This document shows positions 1-13,940 of a stretch of DNA of 64,000 nt, piece after piece. Source of the DNA: Proteiniphilum sp. GTDB taxonomy: Bacteria > Bacteroidota > Bacteroidia > Bacteroidales > Dysgonomonadaceae. Numbering within the stretch: the first letter of the stretch is position 1; each line of letters opens with the position of its first letter. The DNA is taken from NCBI GenBank assembly GCA_016839025.1, contig JADLKK010000001.1:20284-84283 (forward strand). The letters run 5' to 3'. The translations under genes and the position numbers were made by a program. A model generated the notes under the pieces. The model saw only the letters and a list, made by a program, of their open reading frames with translations. It did no database searches and was not told where the DNA came from.

Positions 1-1002
<1,002 letters not shown>

Positions 1003-1025
1003 TGTGATTGGCCACATCACTCCCC

Positions 1026-1053
1026 AAAAACCATCCTTCGGGATGGTTTTTTT
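1026..1053 (+). terminator. Rho-independent terminator of eno
   Basis: A 6-bp GC-rich stem, ccatcc (1031-1036) with ggatgg (1041-1046), closes a TTCG tetraloop. It is flanked by an A-run upstream and a T-run downstream, so the stem can extend to 11 bp. The A/T flanks could let it work on both strands, but only the enolase gene points into it. Confidence 0.9.
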
Positions 1054-1207
1054 ATTGACTGTTTTGTTTCTTCGCTTCCAAACCAGTAACCGGTTCGTGA
1101 CCCTGCTTTTCCATTTCTCCGTTACTTGGCGGACAGGGTGAAGTTTGGGTAAGGTAGGTGCGAAAACTCCTGAAAACACCGCAATTGGGGAATAAATTGA
1201 GAAGTAA

Positions 1208-1242
1208 AAAACCCTAACTGATTACTGATCAGTTAGGGTTTT
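1208..1242 (-). terminator. Terminator of tRNA-Leu
   Basis: A perfect 15-bp inverted repeat (1208-1222 with 1228-1242) around a 5-nt loop, directly downstream of the minus-strand tRNA-Leu. On the minus strand the stem is followed by a T-run (A1206-A1210 on the plus strand). It fits a rho-independent terminator. Confidence 0.85.
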
Positions 1243-1252
1243 GCTTCCCGGG

Positions 1253-1336
1253 TACCCAGAGCCGGGATCGAACCGGCATGGAAGTGAATCCACTGGTGTT
1301 TGAGACCAGCGCGTCTACCAATTCCGCCATCTGGGC
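1253..1336 (-). tRNA. tRNA-Leu (anticodon CAA)
   Basis: Read on the minus strand, an 84-nt class II tRNA folds with acceptor stem GCCCAGA/TCTGGGT (first pair G.U) and discriminator A. It has a D-arm, the anticodon stem-loop CTGGT-CTCAAAC-ACCAG with anticodon CAA, a long variable arm, and a T-arm containing GGTTCGATCC. The 3' CCA is not encoded. It is a single gene, with its own -7 promoter element upstream and a 15-bp hairpin terminator downstream. Confidence 0.95.
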
Positions 1337-1582
1337 ATTGTGAAAATGTGCCTGCAAAAGTAGTTATATTTTTCAGATAATGAAAGTCTTTTTTTTCTTT
1401 TTTTATGCCGATTGGTGATCCAGATCTATCGGTTGTGCCGATAAGTTTTGTACCTTTAAGGATGGAAACGGGAGTATATAAACAAATTGTTACAGAATGA
1501 TGTTATTTACATGGTTGTATGAGGCAGCTCATCTGATCAAATGTAAGAGATTTTCCTTGGTATCAAATATATAATCTTAGTA
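1337..1582. other. Intergenic region between tRNA-Leu and manC
   Basis: AT-rich 246-base spacer between divergent units. It holds the tRNA-Leu -7 element near 1355-1362. On the plus strand it has a weak candidate TACCTTTA at 1451-1458 that could serve manC and would give a leader of about 125 bases. No ORF, structured RNA or repeat was recognised. Confidence 0.4.
1355..1362 (-). promoter_or_regulatory. -7 element for tRNA-Leu
   Basis: On the minus strand the sequence TACTTTTG matches the Bacteroidetes housekeeping -7 consensus TAnnTTTG, 19 bases upstream of the mature tRNA 5' end. No clear -33 TTTG is seen. Confidence 0.65.
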
Positions 1583-2662
1583 ATGAGAAACAATAATTAT
1601 TGCGTGATCATGAGCGGCGGAGTGGGAAGCCGCTTCTGGCCCTTCAGTAAAGAAGACAAACCCAAACAGTTTCTGGATTTTTTTGGCACCGGTCGTTCTC
1701 TGCTACAAAGCACTTACGACAGGTTCAGGAAAATTGTTCCGCCGGAGAATATCTATATCGTTACCAATGACGCCTATGCCGGAATGACCCGGCAACAACT
1801 GCCCGAAGTCAGCGACAACCAGCTGCTGCTGGAGCCGCTGAGACGAAACACTGGGCCGGCTATCGCTTTTGCCTCCTACCGCATCCATGCTGCCGATCCC
1901 GATGCCAACATCATTGTGGCGCCGTCAGACCACCTGATCCTGCGGGAGGAGCAATTTGCAGCTGACATGCGTAGCGGGCTCGCCTTTGTGGCTGAGAACC
2001 CGGTACTCCTCACCCTGGGCATTAAGCCCAGCCGGCCTGAAACAGGTTATGGCTATATACAGGTGGATGGTGACAACCGGGAGGGTATCTGTAAGGTGAA
2101 AGCCTTTACCGAGAAGCCTGATATTGATTTGGCAAAGAAGTTCTTGGAGAGTGGTGAGTTCATGTGGAATTCCGGAATCTTTCTCTGGAATGTGAACAGC
2201 ATCCTGGAAGCATTCCGGAGGCACCTTCCCGACATCGTCCAGAAGTTTGATGAGGGAAAACTCTTTTTCAATACCCCCCGTGAGAAACAGTTTGTGGATG
2301 AGACTTTTCCTTTCTGTCCCAATATCTCCATCGATTACGGGATCCTGGAGAAGGCGGACAATGTATTTGTCAATATCTCCGATTTTGGATGGAGTGACCT
2401 GGGAACCTGGGGAGCCCTCCATGAAGTATCGGACCGGGATGACAGCAACAACGCGAGTCTCCACTGCAAGACTCTCTTTGTGGAAAGCAACGACAACGTG
2501 GTGGCCATGAGCGATGACAAGCTGGTGGTGATCCAGGGGCTGGATGACTACATCGTGGCAGAATCGGATAATGTGTTGCTGATCTGCAAAAAGAGCGAGG
2601 AGCAACGCATCAAGCATTTTGTGACCGACGTAAAGTTCCGCTACGGCGACGAGTATGTATAG
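1583..2662 (+). CDS. manC: Mannose-1-phosphate guanylyltransferase
   Basis: Makes GDP-mannose from mannose-1-phosphate and GTP, the precursor of mannosylated and (via GDP-fucose) fucosylated surface glycans; cytosolic. The N-terminus carries the nucleotidyltransferase signature SGGVGSRFWPFSKEDKPKQF (residues about 10-29; the family consensus is GGxGxRLWPxSR..KPKQF). It then has the nucleotide-binding IVAPSDH and EKPDIDLA motifs, and a left-handed helix-like C-terminus. At 359 aa it is the short monofunctional form without the phosphomannose isomerase domain found in longer ManC/AlgA proteins. It is preceded by a 246-base spacer and converges on asnB with a 36-base gap. It stands alone rather than in a capsule cluster. 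Confidence 0.93.
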   Translation: MRNNNYCVIMSGGVGSRFWPFSKEDKPKQFLDFFGTGRSLLQSTYDRFRKIVPPENIYIVTNDAYAGMTRQQLPEVSDNQLLLEPLRRNTGPAIAFASYRIHAADPDANIIVAPSDHLILREEQFAADMRSGLAFVAENPVLLTLGIKPSRPETGYGYIQVDGDNREGICKVKAFTEKPDIDLAKKFLESGEFMWNSGIFLWNVNSILEAFRRHLPDIVQKFDEGKLFFNTPREKQFVDETFPFCPNISIDYGILEKADNVFVNISDFGWSDLGTWGALHEVSDRDDSNNASLHCKTLFVESNDNVVAMSDDKLVVIQGLDDYIVAESDNVLLICKKSEEQRIKHFVTDVKFRYGDEYV

Positions 2663-2698
2663 CCCGGGAATCGATGCAATGCAATCTGCAGGATCTAT

Positions 2699-4393
2699 TC
2701 AGTCGGTGCGACCGACTGCGACAGTCGTACTGTAGCCATGGACATGCACTGAAGAGACGGCACGACCGGACGGATCGGCATTTCTGCGGAATGCCTCGTC
2801 CCACTCGAGTGCTACGGGACTACTACAGGCTACCGATGGTACCGATGGAACACAGCGGGCAGCACTGTCGGAGGGAAACAGTTCGGTAAAGATGGAGCGG
2901 TAGAGGTACTCCTCCTTGCTCAGTGGCGGGTTGATGGGGAATCGGTATCGGACGCTCTGTAACTGCTCATCACTCACCTCGCGGTTGGCGATCTCCCTGA
3001 GGGTGTCAATCCAGCCATATCCTACCCCGTCGGAAAACTGTTCCTTCTGTCGCCAGGCCACCTCTGCAGGCAGGTAATCGGCGAATGCCTCCCGGAGGAT
3101 GTGCTTTTCGATCCTGCCGTTGCCGGCCATCTTGTCTTTGGGATTGAGGCACATTGCCACGTCGATAAACTCCTTGTCGAGAAAGGGCACACGCCCCTCC
3201 ACGCCCCAGGCGGCGAGCGATTTGTTGGCGCGGAGGCAGTCGTACTGGTGTAGTTTGCCCAGCTTGCGTACCGTCTCCTTGTGAAACTCCTCCGCGTTGG
3301 GTGCCTTGTGGAAGTAAAGATAGCCACCGAAGATCTCATCGGCACCCTCACCCGAGAGCACCATCTTCACCCCCATCGATTTGATGAAACGGGCGATCAG
3401 GTACATCGGGGTGCTGGCCCGTACGGTAGTCACATCGTAGGTCTCGATGTGGTAGATCACATCGCGGATGGCGTCCAGTCCCTCACGAAGGGTGTACTCC
3501 AGTTCATGGTGCACCGACCCGATATGGTCTGCCACCTTTCTGGCTGCCGCCAGGTCGGGCGATCCTTTCAGTCCGATGGCGAAGGAGTGGAGCTGCGGCC
3601 ACCAGGCTTCCTCACGGTTGTCGCTTTCGATCCGCCTGGCGGCAAACCGTTTTGCTACAGCCGAGATGATGGAGGAGTCGAGTCCCCCGGAGAGCAGTAC
3701 CCCGTAGGGTACGTCACTCATCAGTTGCCGCTGTACGGCAGCCTCCAATGCCTCCCGTAACCGCGTTACATCGGAGGGGTTATCCTTCACCTGGTGGTAA
3801 TCGCTCCATGCGCGCCGGTACCATTGAGTCAACTCCCCGTCGGCACTGAAATAGTAATGGGCGGGCGGAAACTCCTCGATCCGGTTGCAGTAACCTTCCA
3901 GCGCCTTCAGCTCGGAAGCTACGTAATAGGCACCGTCACGATCCCATCCCTGATAGAGGGGGATGATTCCGATATGGTCACGTCCGATCAGAAAGGTATC
4001 CTTTTCCCGGTCGTAGAGAGCAAAAGCAAAGATACCGTTCAACTCCTCCAGGAAGGATGGCCCCATCTCCTGGTAGAGTGCGAGAATCACCTCACAGTCG
4101 GATTGCGTCTGAAAGGCATAACTCCCTTCATACCGCTTGCGGATCTCCCGATGGTTGTAAATCTCACCGTTCACCGCAAGTACCAGTTTGCCATCACTGC
4201 TGACCAGCGGTTGTTTTCCCGATGCCGGGTCTACCACCGCCAGTCGCTCGTGCGCCAGAAGGGCACGGCTACAGCTGAAGATACCCGACCAGTCGGGTCC
4301 CCTGTGTCGTACCCTTTTCGACATCTCCAGCAGCTGCGGCCGCAACTGCTCCTCTTCTCTCTTTATATTGAATGTACAGACGATTCCACACAT
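2699..4393 (-). CDS. asnB: Asparagine synthetase B (glutamine-hydrolysing)
   Basis: Converts aspartate, glutamine and ATP to asparagine, glutamate, AMP and PPi. The protein is 564 aa when started at the ATG at 4393, which puts the class II amidotransferase nucleophile at Cys2 (MCGIVC). The open frame extends 19 codons further upstream, but that part is low-complexity repeat and would block N-terminal processing. The N-terminal glutaminase domain is followed by the synthetase domain with the ATP pyrophosphatase loop SGGLDSS (about residue 240). The tail AACCVPS-like segment and EWDEAFRRN..DPSGRAV is typical of Bacteroidetes AsnB. It is last in the glnN-gltB-gltD-asnB block and separated from gltD by a repeat-filled spacer. 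Confidence 0.95.
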   Translation of the reverse strand: MCGIVCTFNIKREEEQLRPQLLEMSKRVRHRGPDWSGIFSCSRALLAHERLAVVDPASGKQPLVSSDGKLVLAVNGEIYNHREIRKRYEGSYAFQTQSDCEVILALYQEMGPSFLEELNGIFAFALYDREKDTFLIGRDHIGIIPLYQGWDRDGAYYVASELKALEGYCNRIEEFPPAHYYFSADGELTQWYRRAWSDYHQVKDNPSDVTRLREALEAAVQRQLMSDVPYGVLLSGGLDSSIISAVAKRFAARRIESDNREEAWWPQLHSFAIGLKGSPDLAAARKVADHIGSVHHELEYTLREGLDAIRDVIYHIETYDVTTVRASTPMYLIARFIKSMGVKMVLSGEGADEIFGGYLYFHKAPNAEEFHKETVRKLGKLHQYDCLRANKSLAAWGVEGRVPFLDKEFIDVAMCLNPKDKMAGNGRIEKHILREAFADYLPAEVAWRQKEQFSDGVGYGWIDTLREIANREVSDEQLQSVRYRFPINPPLSKEEYLYRSIFTELFPSDSAARCVPSVPSVACSSPVALEWDEAFRRNADPSGRAVSSVHVHGYSTTVAVGRTD

Positions 4394-4396
4394 GGT

Positions 4397-4480
4397 TGTA
4401 AGTTGGTAAGTTGGTTGGTAAGTTGGTAGCCTGATTGGTTTTTGGTTCATAGTTCAATGTTTGATGTTTCTGAACCAGGA
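4397..4480 (-). repeat. Degenerate 7/8-mer repeat array at the gltD-asnB junction
   Basis: In transcript sense (minus strand) the spacer reads as short tandem units such as CATTGAA, CTATGAA and CCAATCA, then CTTACCAA repeated. The array ends 3 bases before the asnB ATG. The 8-mer part (4397-4430) holds three to four recognisable CTTACCAA copies. Similar period-7 arrays lie at four other gene junctions in this window. Confidence 0.6.
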
Positions 4481-4505
4481 ACCAATCACCAAAACGGCTT
4501 ACCGC

Positions 4506-5939
4506 TTATATTTTTTCGTTATTTTGCAACGATCGGTGGATATCCTCGGCAACCTTGCGTCCCGAGGCGATTGCCTTCACCACCAGGCTGGCACCCATCA
4601 CAGCATCGCCTGTGGCGAACACCCGTGATACACTGCTGGCATGTCCCTTGTCCACCGATACGTTGCCCCGCACATCATAGGCTACCCCCAGCTCGTTGAG
4701 CAGTCCTTCCTGCACCGGGTGTACGAATCCGAGTGCCAACAGTACCAGTTCTGCCCGGATGCTCTCTTTGTTGCCCGAGGAGACCATGCTGAAGCGGTTA
4801 TTGGCATCTTTTTCCCAGCGAATCTCCTCTACTACCGCTTCCCGTACGCTTTCCCCCTCCCCCCGGAAGGCCAGCGTATTGATCTGCCAGCGGCGGTTGC
4901 ATCCCTCCTCGTGTGAGGAGGATGTCTTCAGCACCTGCGGGTAGGGATTTGGCCAGGGGGTTGCCGGGTTGTGGCCCACCGGCGGCTTGGGCATGATCTC
5001 AATCTGGGTCACGCTCAGGGCTCCCTGCCGAACAGCCGTGCCCACACAGTCGGAGCCGGTGTCTCCGCCACCAATCACCAGCACATGCTTCCCGGCTGCA
5101 GTGATCCGTTCCTCTGTGGCAGCTGTCTCTCCCTGGAGCTGTCGTATCTGCTGCGAGAGGTACTCCATTGCAAAGTGGATTCCCTTCAGGTCACGTCCCT
5201 CCGGGGTGATATCCCTCGGTTTGCCGGCGCCCACGGCCAGGCATACCGCATCAAAGCGTTCCATGATCTCTTTTCCTGGGATATCCCTTCCGATCTCGGT
5301 GCCGGTGATAAACTCGATCCCCTCTTCGCGGAGCAGGGCCAGCCTCCGGTCGATTACCTTCTTGCTCAACTTGAAATTGGGAATGCCATAGCGTAGCAAT
5401 CCCCCGGGGCTTTTTTCTCGCTCATACACCGTGACGCTGTGTCCCTTGCGGTTCAGCTGCTGGGCCGCAGCCAGTCCCGCGGGGCCTGATCCGATCACCG
5501 CTACCTGCCTTCCGGTACGCTGTCTGGGTGGCCGCGCCTGGATCATCCCTTCCATAAAAGCCACCTCTGTAACCGAGGCTTCGTTTTCGCGGATGGTGAC
5601 CGGAGCCTCATGCAGTGCCAGCACGCACGACTTTTCACAGGGGGCGGGACAGACACGGCCGGTGAATTCGGGGAAATTGTTGGTCTCGTGCAGTACCTCC
5701 ACCCCTCTCTTCCAGTCCCCACGATAGATGTGATCCTGCCACTCTGGCATCTTGTTGCCCAGGGGGCAGGCCCAGTGGCAGAAGGGGATGCCGCAGTCCA
5801 TGCAGCGGGAGGCCTGCTCGCGTCGGTCCTCCCTGTTGAGGGTCTGTTCCACCTCTGCCTGATCATATATTCGTTCGCTCACGGGACGATAGCCGGAATT
5901 TTTCCGGGCGATCGTCATAAATGCTTTCGGGTTTCCCAT
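4506..5939 (-). CDS. gltD: Glutamate synthase small subunit
   Basis: Beta subunit of NADPH-GOGAT: it takes electrons from NAD(P)H through FAD and passes them to GltB. The 477-aa protein starts at MGNPKAF (5939), the usual GltD N-terminus; a GTG eight codons upstream (5963) is the alternative. Near the N-terminus are the iron-sulfur cysteine clusters CMDCGIPFCHWACPLGN and CPAPCEKSC. The FAD-binding GSGPAGLAAAQQL and the NADPH-binding GGGDTGSDC follow, and GDAVMGASLVVKAIASGR is near the C-terminus. It follows gltB with a 38-base gap (14 from the GTG), consistent with co-transcription. The gene is intact. Confidence 0.95.
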   Translation of the reverse strand: MGNPKAFMTIARKNSGYRPVSERIYDQAEVEQTLNREDRREQASRCMDCGIPFCHWACPLGNKMPEWQDHIYRGDWKRGVEVLHETNNFPEFTGRVCPAPCEKSCVLALHEAPVTIRENEASVTEVAFMEGMIQARPPRQRTGRQVAVIGSGPAGLAAAQQLNRKGHSVTVYEREKSPGGLLRYGIPNFKLSKKVIDRRLALLREEGIEFITGTEIGRDIPGKEIMERFDAVCLAVGAGKPRDITPEGRDLKGIHFAMEYLSQQIRQLQGETAATEERITAAGKHVLVIGGGDTGSDCVGTAVRQGALSVTQIEIMPKPPVGHNPATPWPNPYPQVLKTSSSHEEGCNRRWQINTLAFRGEGESVREAVVEEIRWEKDANNRFSMVSSGNKESIRAELVLLALGFVHPVQEGLLNELGVAYDVRGNVSVDKGHASSVSRVFATGDAVMGASLVVKAIASGRKVAEDIHRSLQNNEKI

Positions 5940-5977
5940 ACAATTGTTTTTTGTCTCCCCCACCAGAGGGATCTATG

Positions 5978-10522
<4,545 letters not shown>

Positions 10523-10574
10523 TTTTTTATTTTTTGCCAAAAAATAGCAGATAATCACTTACCCGCTATTCCAA

Positions 10575-10592
10575 AACTGTTCCTAAACAGTT
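10575..10592. promoter_or_regulatory. Palindrome aactgtt-N4-aacagtt upstream of gltB
   Basis: Perfect 7-bp inverted repeat arms (10575-10581 and 10586-10592) around 4 bases, in the 93-base glnN-gltB spacer. A second small hairpin, agaga/tctct (10604-10608/10612-10616), touches the glnN stop codon. Either could attenuate readthrough from glnN, or the palindrome could be an operator for gltBD. No GC-rich stem with a clean T-run is present, so a classical terminator is not supported. Confidence 0.4.
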
Positions 10593-10615
10593 ATCTGATT
10601 TATAGAGATTTTCTC

Positions 10616-12811
10616 TTAGCTGATGAATAGCAGCTCCCTGTATTTGGGCAGGGTCCACATCTGGTTGTCTACGATCAGTTCCAGCTTGTCCACGTGATAG
10701 CGGATGGTGTCGAAGTAGCTTCTGACGGTGTCGTGATAGGCAACCGCTTTCTCGCGGGCATCCTCCAGCTTGTTGGCCGCCTTGCGGGCATCGACCATGT
10801 CGTCAACGTTGGTTTTGATGGCGGATATGTGATCGGCAATCTCCTCGATCAGCGCTGCATCCTCCTTCGATAGACGGTCTGCTTTCTCCTTGTCGAACAC
10901 CGCCCGCATTTTGAAGAGGTTGTCGAGCAGCATCGACTGGTACTCGGTGGCCACCGGAATGATGTGGTTCATGCAGAGATCGCCCAGCACCCGCGCCTCG
11001 ATCTGGATCTTTTTGGTGTAGGTCTCCCATTTCACCTCGTTGCGGGCATGCAGTTCCTTCTCGCTGAGCACCCCTATTCGTTCAAACATCTCTACCGACT
11101 GGGAGGAGGTGTAGGCATCGTAGATCACCGGTACGCTGGTTTCGCAGTCGAGTCCCCTGCGACCTGCCTCCTCTTTCCATTCATCGCTGTAGCCGTTGCC
11201 TTCAAAGCGGATGGGTTTGGATTCCCTGATGTAGATGCGCAGGGTGTCGAAGATGGCTTGTTCCTTCTTCATCCCCTTCTTCATCTTCTGTTCCACCTCC
11301 TCCCTGAAATCGGAGAGCTGTGCGGCTACCGTAGCGTTAAGGGCGAACATGGCGGAGGAGCAGTTGGCCGACGATCCTACCGCTCTGAATTCAAACCGGT
11401 TGCCGGTGAAGGCGAAGGGGGAGGTGCGGTTGCGGTCGGTGTTGTCGATCAGTACCTCCGGGATGTGGGAGATGCCCAGCTTCATCTTTTTCAGTTCATC
11501 CACGGTGATGTCATCATCCTCCGAGCTCTCCTCTATCTTGTCCAGTACAGCGGAGATCTGTTTGCCGAGGAAGACGGAGATGATGGCCGGTGGCGCTTCG
11601 TTGGCACCCAGCCGATGTGCGTTGTTGGCCGACATGATAGAGGCCTTCAGCAGTGCGTTGTGCTTATAGACCGCCATCAGCGTGTTGACCAGGAAAGTGA
11701 CGAAGAGCAGGTTCTCGTTGGCAGACTTGCCCGGAGTGAAGAGGCCGATTCCGGTGTCGGTGCCGAGCGACCAGTTGTTGTGCTTGCCCGATCCATTCAC
11801 ACCTGCAAAGGGCTTCTCGTGTAGCAGCAGCTTGAAATGATGTCTTGCCGCAATGCGATGCATCAGCGACATCACCAGCAGGTTCTGGTCTACCGCCAGG
11901 TTGGTCTCCCCGAAGATGGGAGCCAGCTCGAATTGGTTGGGTGCCACCTCGTTGTGCCGCGTTTTGAGGGGGATGCCATATTTGTAGGCCTCATGCTCTA
12001 CCTCTTTCATGAAGGCAGCCACACGGGGTGGTATGGCACCGAAGTAGTGATCCTCCAGCTGCTGGTTCTTGGCGCTCTCATGTCCCATCAGGGTTCGCTC
12101 GGTGAGGCTCAGGTCGGGACGGGCAGCGTAGAGTGCCTGGTCCACCAGGAAATATTCCTGTTCCCATCCCAGGTAGGAGTATACCTTCTTTACCTCCGGG
12201 TGGAAGAGTTGGCAAACTGCCGTGGCAGCTTTGTCTACAGCTGAGAGGGCTTTCAGCAGCGGTGTCTTGTAGTCGAGCGCCTCACCGGTATAGGAGATGA
12301 AGACGGTGGGGATACAAAGGGTGTCGTCGATGATGAATGCGGGAGAGGAGGGATCCCAGGCAGTATATCCCCTCGCTTCGAAGGTGTTGCGGATGCCGCC
12401 GCTGGGAAAGCTGGAGGCGTCGGGTTCCTGCTGTGCCAGCAGCTTACCGGCGAAACGCTCGATGATGCCACCATCGGGCCCGTTCACGTAATCGATAAAG
12501 GAGTCATGCTTCTCGGCCGTCCCCTCGGTGAGGGGCTGGAACCAGTGGGTATAATGGGTGGCTCCCATCTCGATGGCCCACATCTTCATGCCGGCGGCCA
12601 CGTGATCGGCGATTTCGCGGTGGAGGGTGGTGCCCTGGTCGATGGCTTCGAGCACGATTTTCATTGTCTCCTTGGAGAGATATTTCGACATCTGTGTCCG
12701 GTTGAACACATACTTACCGTAATATTCCGACGGCAACTGCCCGGGAGAGGCTACTTCCACGGGTGCTCTTTTAGAGGCTTCCTCTACTGCTTTGAATCGT
12801 AATGTTGACAT
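10616..12811 (-). CDS. glnN: Glutamine synthetase, type III
   Basis: ATP-dependent synthesis of glutamine from glutamate and ammonia, the entry step of the GS-GOGAT cycle completed by the downstream gltBD. At 731 aa it is the long type III (GSIII) enzyme typical of Bacteroidetes and cyanobacteria, not the 470-aa type I. Diagnostic stretches are GKYVFNRTQMSKYLSKE near the N-terminus, HGSGKHNNWSL-like GVNGSGKHNNWS for the catalytic core, and FTGNRFEFRAVGSSANCS. It starts at the ATG at 12811, 71 bases downstream of a canonical Bacteroidetes promoter. It leads the nitrogen-assimilation block. Confidence 0.96.
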   Translation of the reverse strand: MSTLRFKAVEEASKRAPVEVASPGQLPSEYYGKYVFNRTQMSKYLSKETMKIVLEAIDQGTTLHREIADHVAAGMKMWAIEMGATHYTHWFQPLTEGTAEKHDSFIDYVNGPDGGIIERFAGKLLAQQEPDASSFPSGGIRNTFEARGYTAWDPSSPAFIIDDTLCIPTVFISYTGEALDYKTPLLKALSAVDKAATAVCQLFHPEVKKVYSYLGWEQEYFLVDQALYAARPDLSLTERTLMGHESAKNQQLEDHYFGAIPPRVAAFMKEVEHEAYKYGIPLKTRHNEVAPNQFELAPIFGETNLAVDQNLLVMSLMHRIAARHHFKLLLHEKPFAGVNGSGKHNNWSLGTDTGIGLFTPGKSANENLLFVTFLVNTLMAVYKHNALLKASIMSANNAHRLGANEAPPAIISVFLGKQISAVLDKIEESSEDDDITVDELKKMKLGISHIPEVLIDNTDRNRTSPFAFTGNRFEFRAVGSSANCSSAMFALNATVAAQLSDFREEVEQKMKKGMKKEQAIFDTLRIYIRESKPIRFEGNGYSDEWKEEAGRRGLDCETSVPVIYDAYTSSQSVEMFERIGVLSEKELHARNEVKWETYTKKIQIEARVLGDLCMNHIIPVATEYQSMLLDNLFKMRAVFDKEKADRLSKEDAALIEEIADHISAIKTNVDDMVDARKAANKLEDAREKAVAYHDTVRSYFDTIRYHVDKLELIVDNQMWTLPKYRELLFIS

Positions 12812-13151
12812 ACTGCACGAATTGATTGTTGGTCGAGGTCTGATAACCAGATGTTCTGTTATTTTGAATTGTTTTCTGATGCAAAATTAGACAAATTGTT
12901 TTAATCACAAAATAAAAATAATAAAAATGTCACAAATGGGTCGAAAATTTAACATAAAGATTGGAAAATAGATCAAATCCTTTCAAAAGAACATCGTGGC
13001 AGGGTTGTTTCGAATAAAAGGTTCGGTTTCCTGCCAATTCTCTGCCGTTTGGTTAATTAGCTCTCCTTTTCGTGGGGAATTTCTGCCGGGATATGGGGGG
13101 TAGAAGGGGTGTTTCGGGTCTGCGACAAAGGGAGGGAGCATCCTCCTCAGT
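12812..13151. other. 340-base spacer between ccsA 3' end and glnN
   Basis: It contains the glnN promoter at 12882-12912 and, nearer ccsA, a loose hairpin (ggcagg 12998-13003 with cctgcc 13030-13035). No gene was recognised: a 74-codon frame on the minus strand (12983-13207) is low-complexity, overlaps the ccsA end and looks spurious. Confidence 0.45.
12882..12912 (-). promoter_or_regulatory. Promoter of glnN
   Basis: On the minus strand there is TTTTG (plus 12908-12912), an 18-base spacer and TAATTTTG (plus 12882-12889). This is an exact -33/-7 pair of the Bacteroidetes primary sigma factor. Predicted transcription starts about 60 bases before the glnN ATG. Confidence 0.75.
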
Positions 13152-13940
13152 TCAGGAGGAGTAGGTGTGGATGCTCTGTTTTGCCGAGGGGAGGTAGTTG
13201 ACGCCATACCAGCAGATCTGGAGCATCACGAAGGCGATGATCAGGATCACCATGGCGGTTTTGTTGGATGAGGAGCGTTTCAACCGATAGTGGATGTAGA
13301 TCAGGTTCCCGATCCAGGTGGCGGCGGCCCAAGTCTCCTTGGGGTCCCAGCTCCAGTAGTGTCCCCAGGCCTCCTTGGCCCAGATGGCGCCCATCAGCAT
13401 GCCAAGGGTGATGCAGGCGGTGCCGGCATAGACCAGGTTGTCGGTCATCTCCATGATGCGTTCCGTTTCATGGAGATAGTTCGCTCTTGCCAGGTAGTAG
13501 AGGGCGATCAGGGTGGCGGCACCCAGGATGGCGTAGGAAAACATGTAGATGATCACGTGGGGGGCGAACCAGGGACTCTGGAGTGCCGGCATCAGCACCT
13601 TGTTGTGGATGTCGGGGTTGAACAGGTTCACCATGATGAAGACCGTCGAGAGGAGGGTGGTGAAGGAGAGGATCCAGTGGTAGTTCCAGCGCAGGTAGGT
13701 AAGCAATCCCGCCACCGGCAGGAAGAAGGAGTACCAGAGGCGTGTTTCCCCCATGGTGCGGAGTGGGGGTCTCTCGAGAGACACCCAGAGTCCCGCGATG
13801 AAGAGGGAGAAGATCAGGAGCCCGGCAACGGTCAGCAGTGACGGCACTGTTTTGTGTTTCAGGCGATAGGCGAGAGTGGCACCTGCGCTCCAGAGCAACA
13901 GGCTGCCCAAGGCGAAATAGATAAATTGATCCCAGCTCAT
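13152..13940 (-). CDS. ccsA: Cytochrome c assembly protein, CcsA/CcmC-like
   Basis: Haem-handling integral membrane protein of the system II cytochrome c maturation machinery. The 262-aa sequence has about eight hydrophobic segments and the tryptophan-rich haem-binding motif WGHYWSWDPKETWA (about residues 204-217), flanked by conserved histidines. It overlaps the upstream resB-like gene by 4 bases (ATGA, 13937-13940), a sign of translational coupling. Its place after nrfHA says it serves the haem-rich nitrite reductase. It is shorter than fused CcsBA proteins because ResB and CcsA are separate here. Confidence 0.92.
   Translation of the reverse strand: MSWDQFIYFALGSLLLWSAGATLAYRLKHKTVPSLLTVAGLLIFSLFIAGLWVSLERPPLRTMGETRLWYSFFLPVAGLLTYLRWNYHWILSFTTLLSTVFIMVNLFNPDIHNKVLMPALQSPWFAPHVIIYMFSYAILGAATLIALYYLARANYLHETERIMEMTDNLVYAGTACITLGMLMGAIWAKEAWGHYWSWDPKETWAAATWIGNLIYIHYRLKRSSSNKTAMVILIIAFVMLQICWYGVNYLPSAKQSIHTYSS

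Noticed and set aside
12983..13207. 74-codon minus-strand frame downstream of ccsA
   Set aside because: Proline/arginine-rich, overlaps the ccsA 3' end on the same strand, no promoter or ribosome-binding site.
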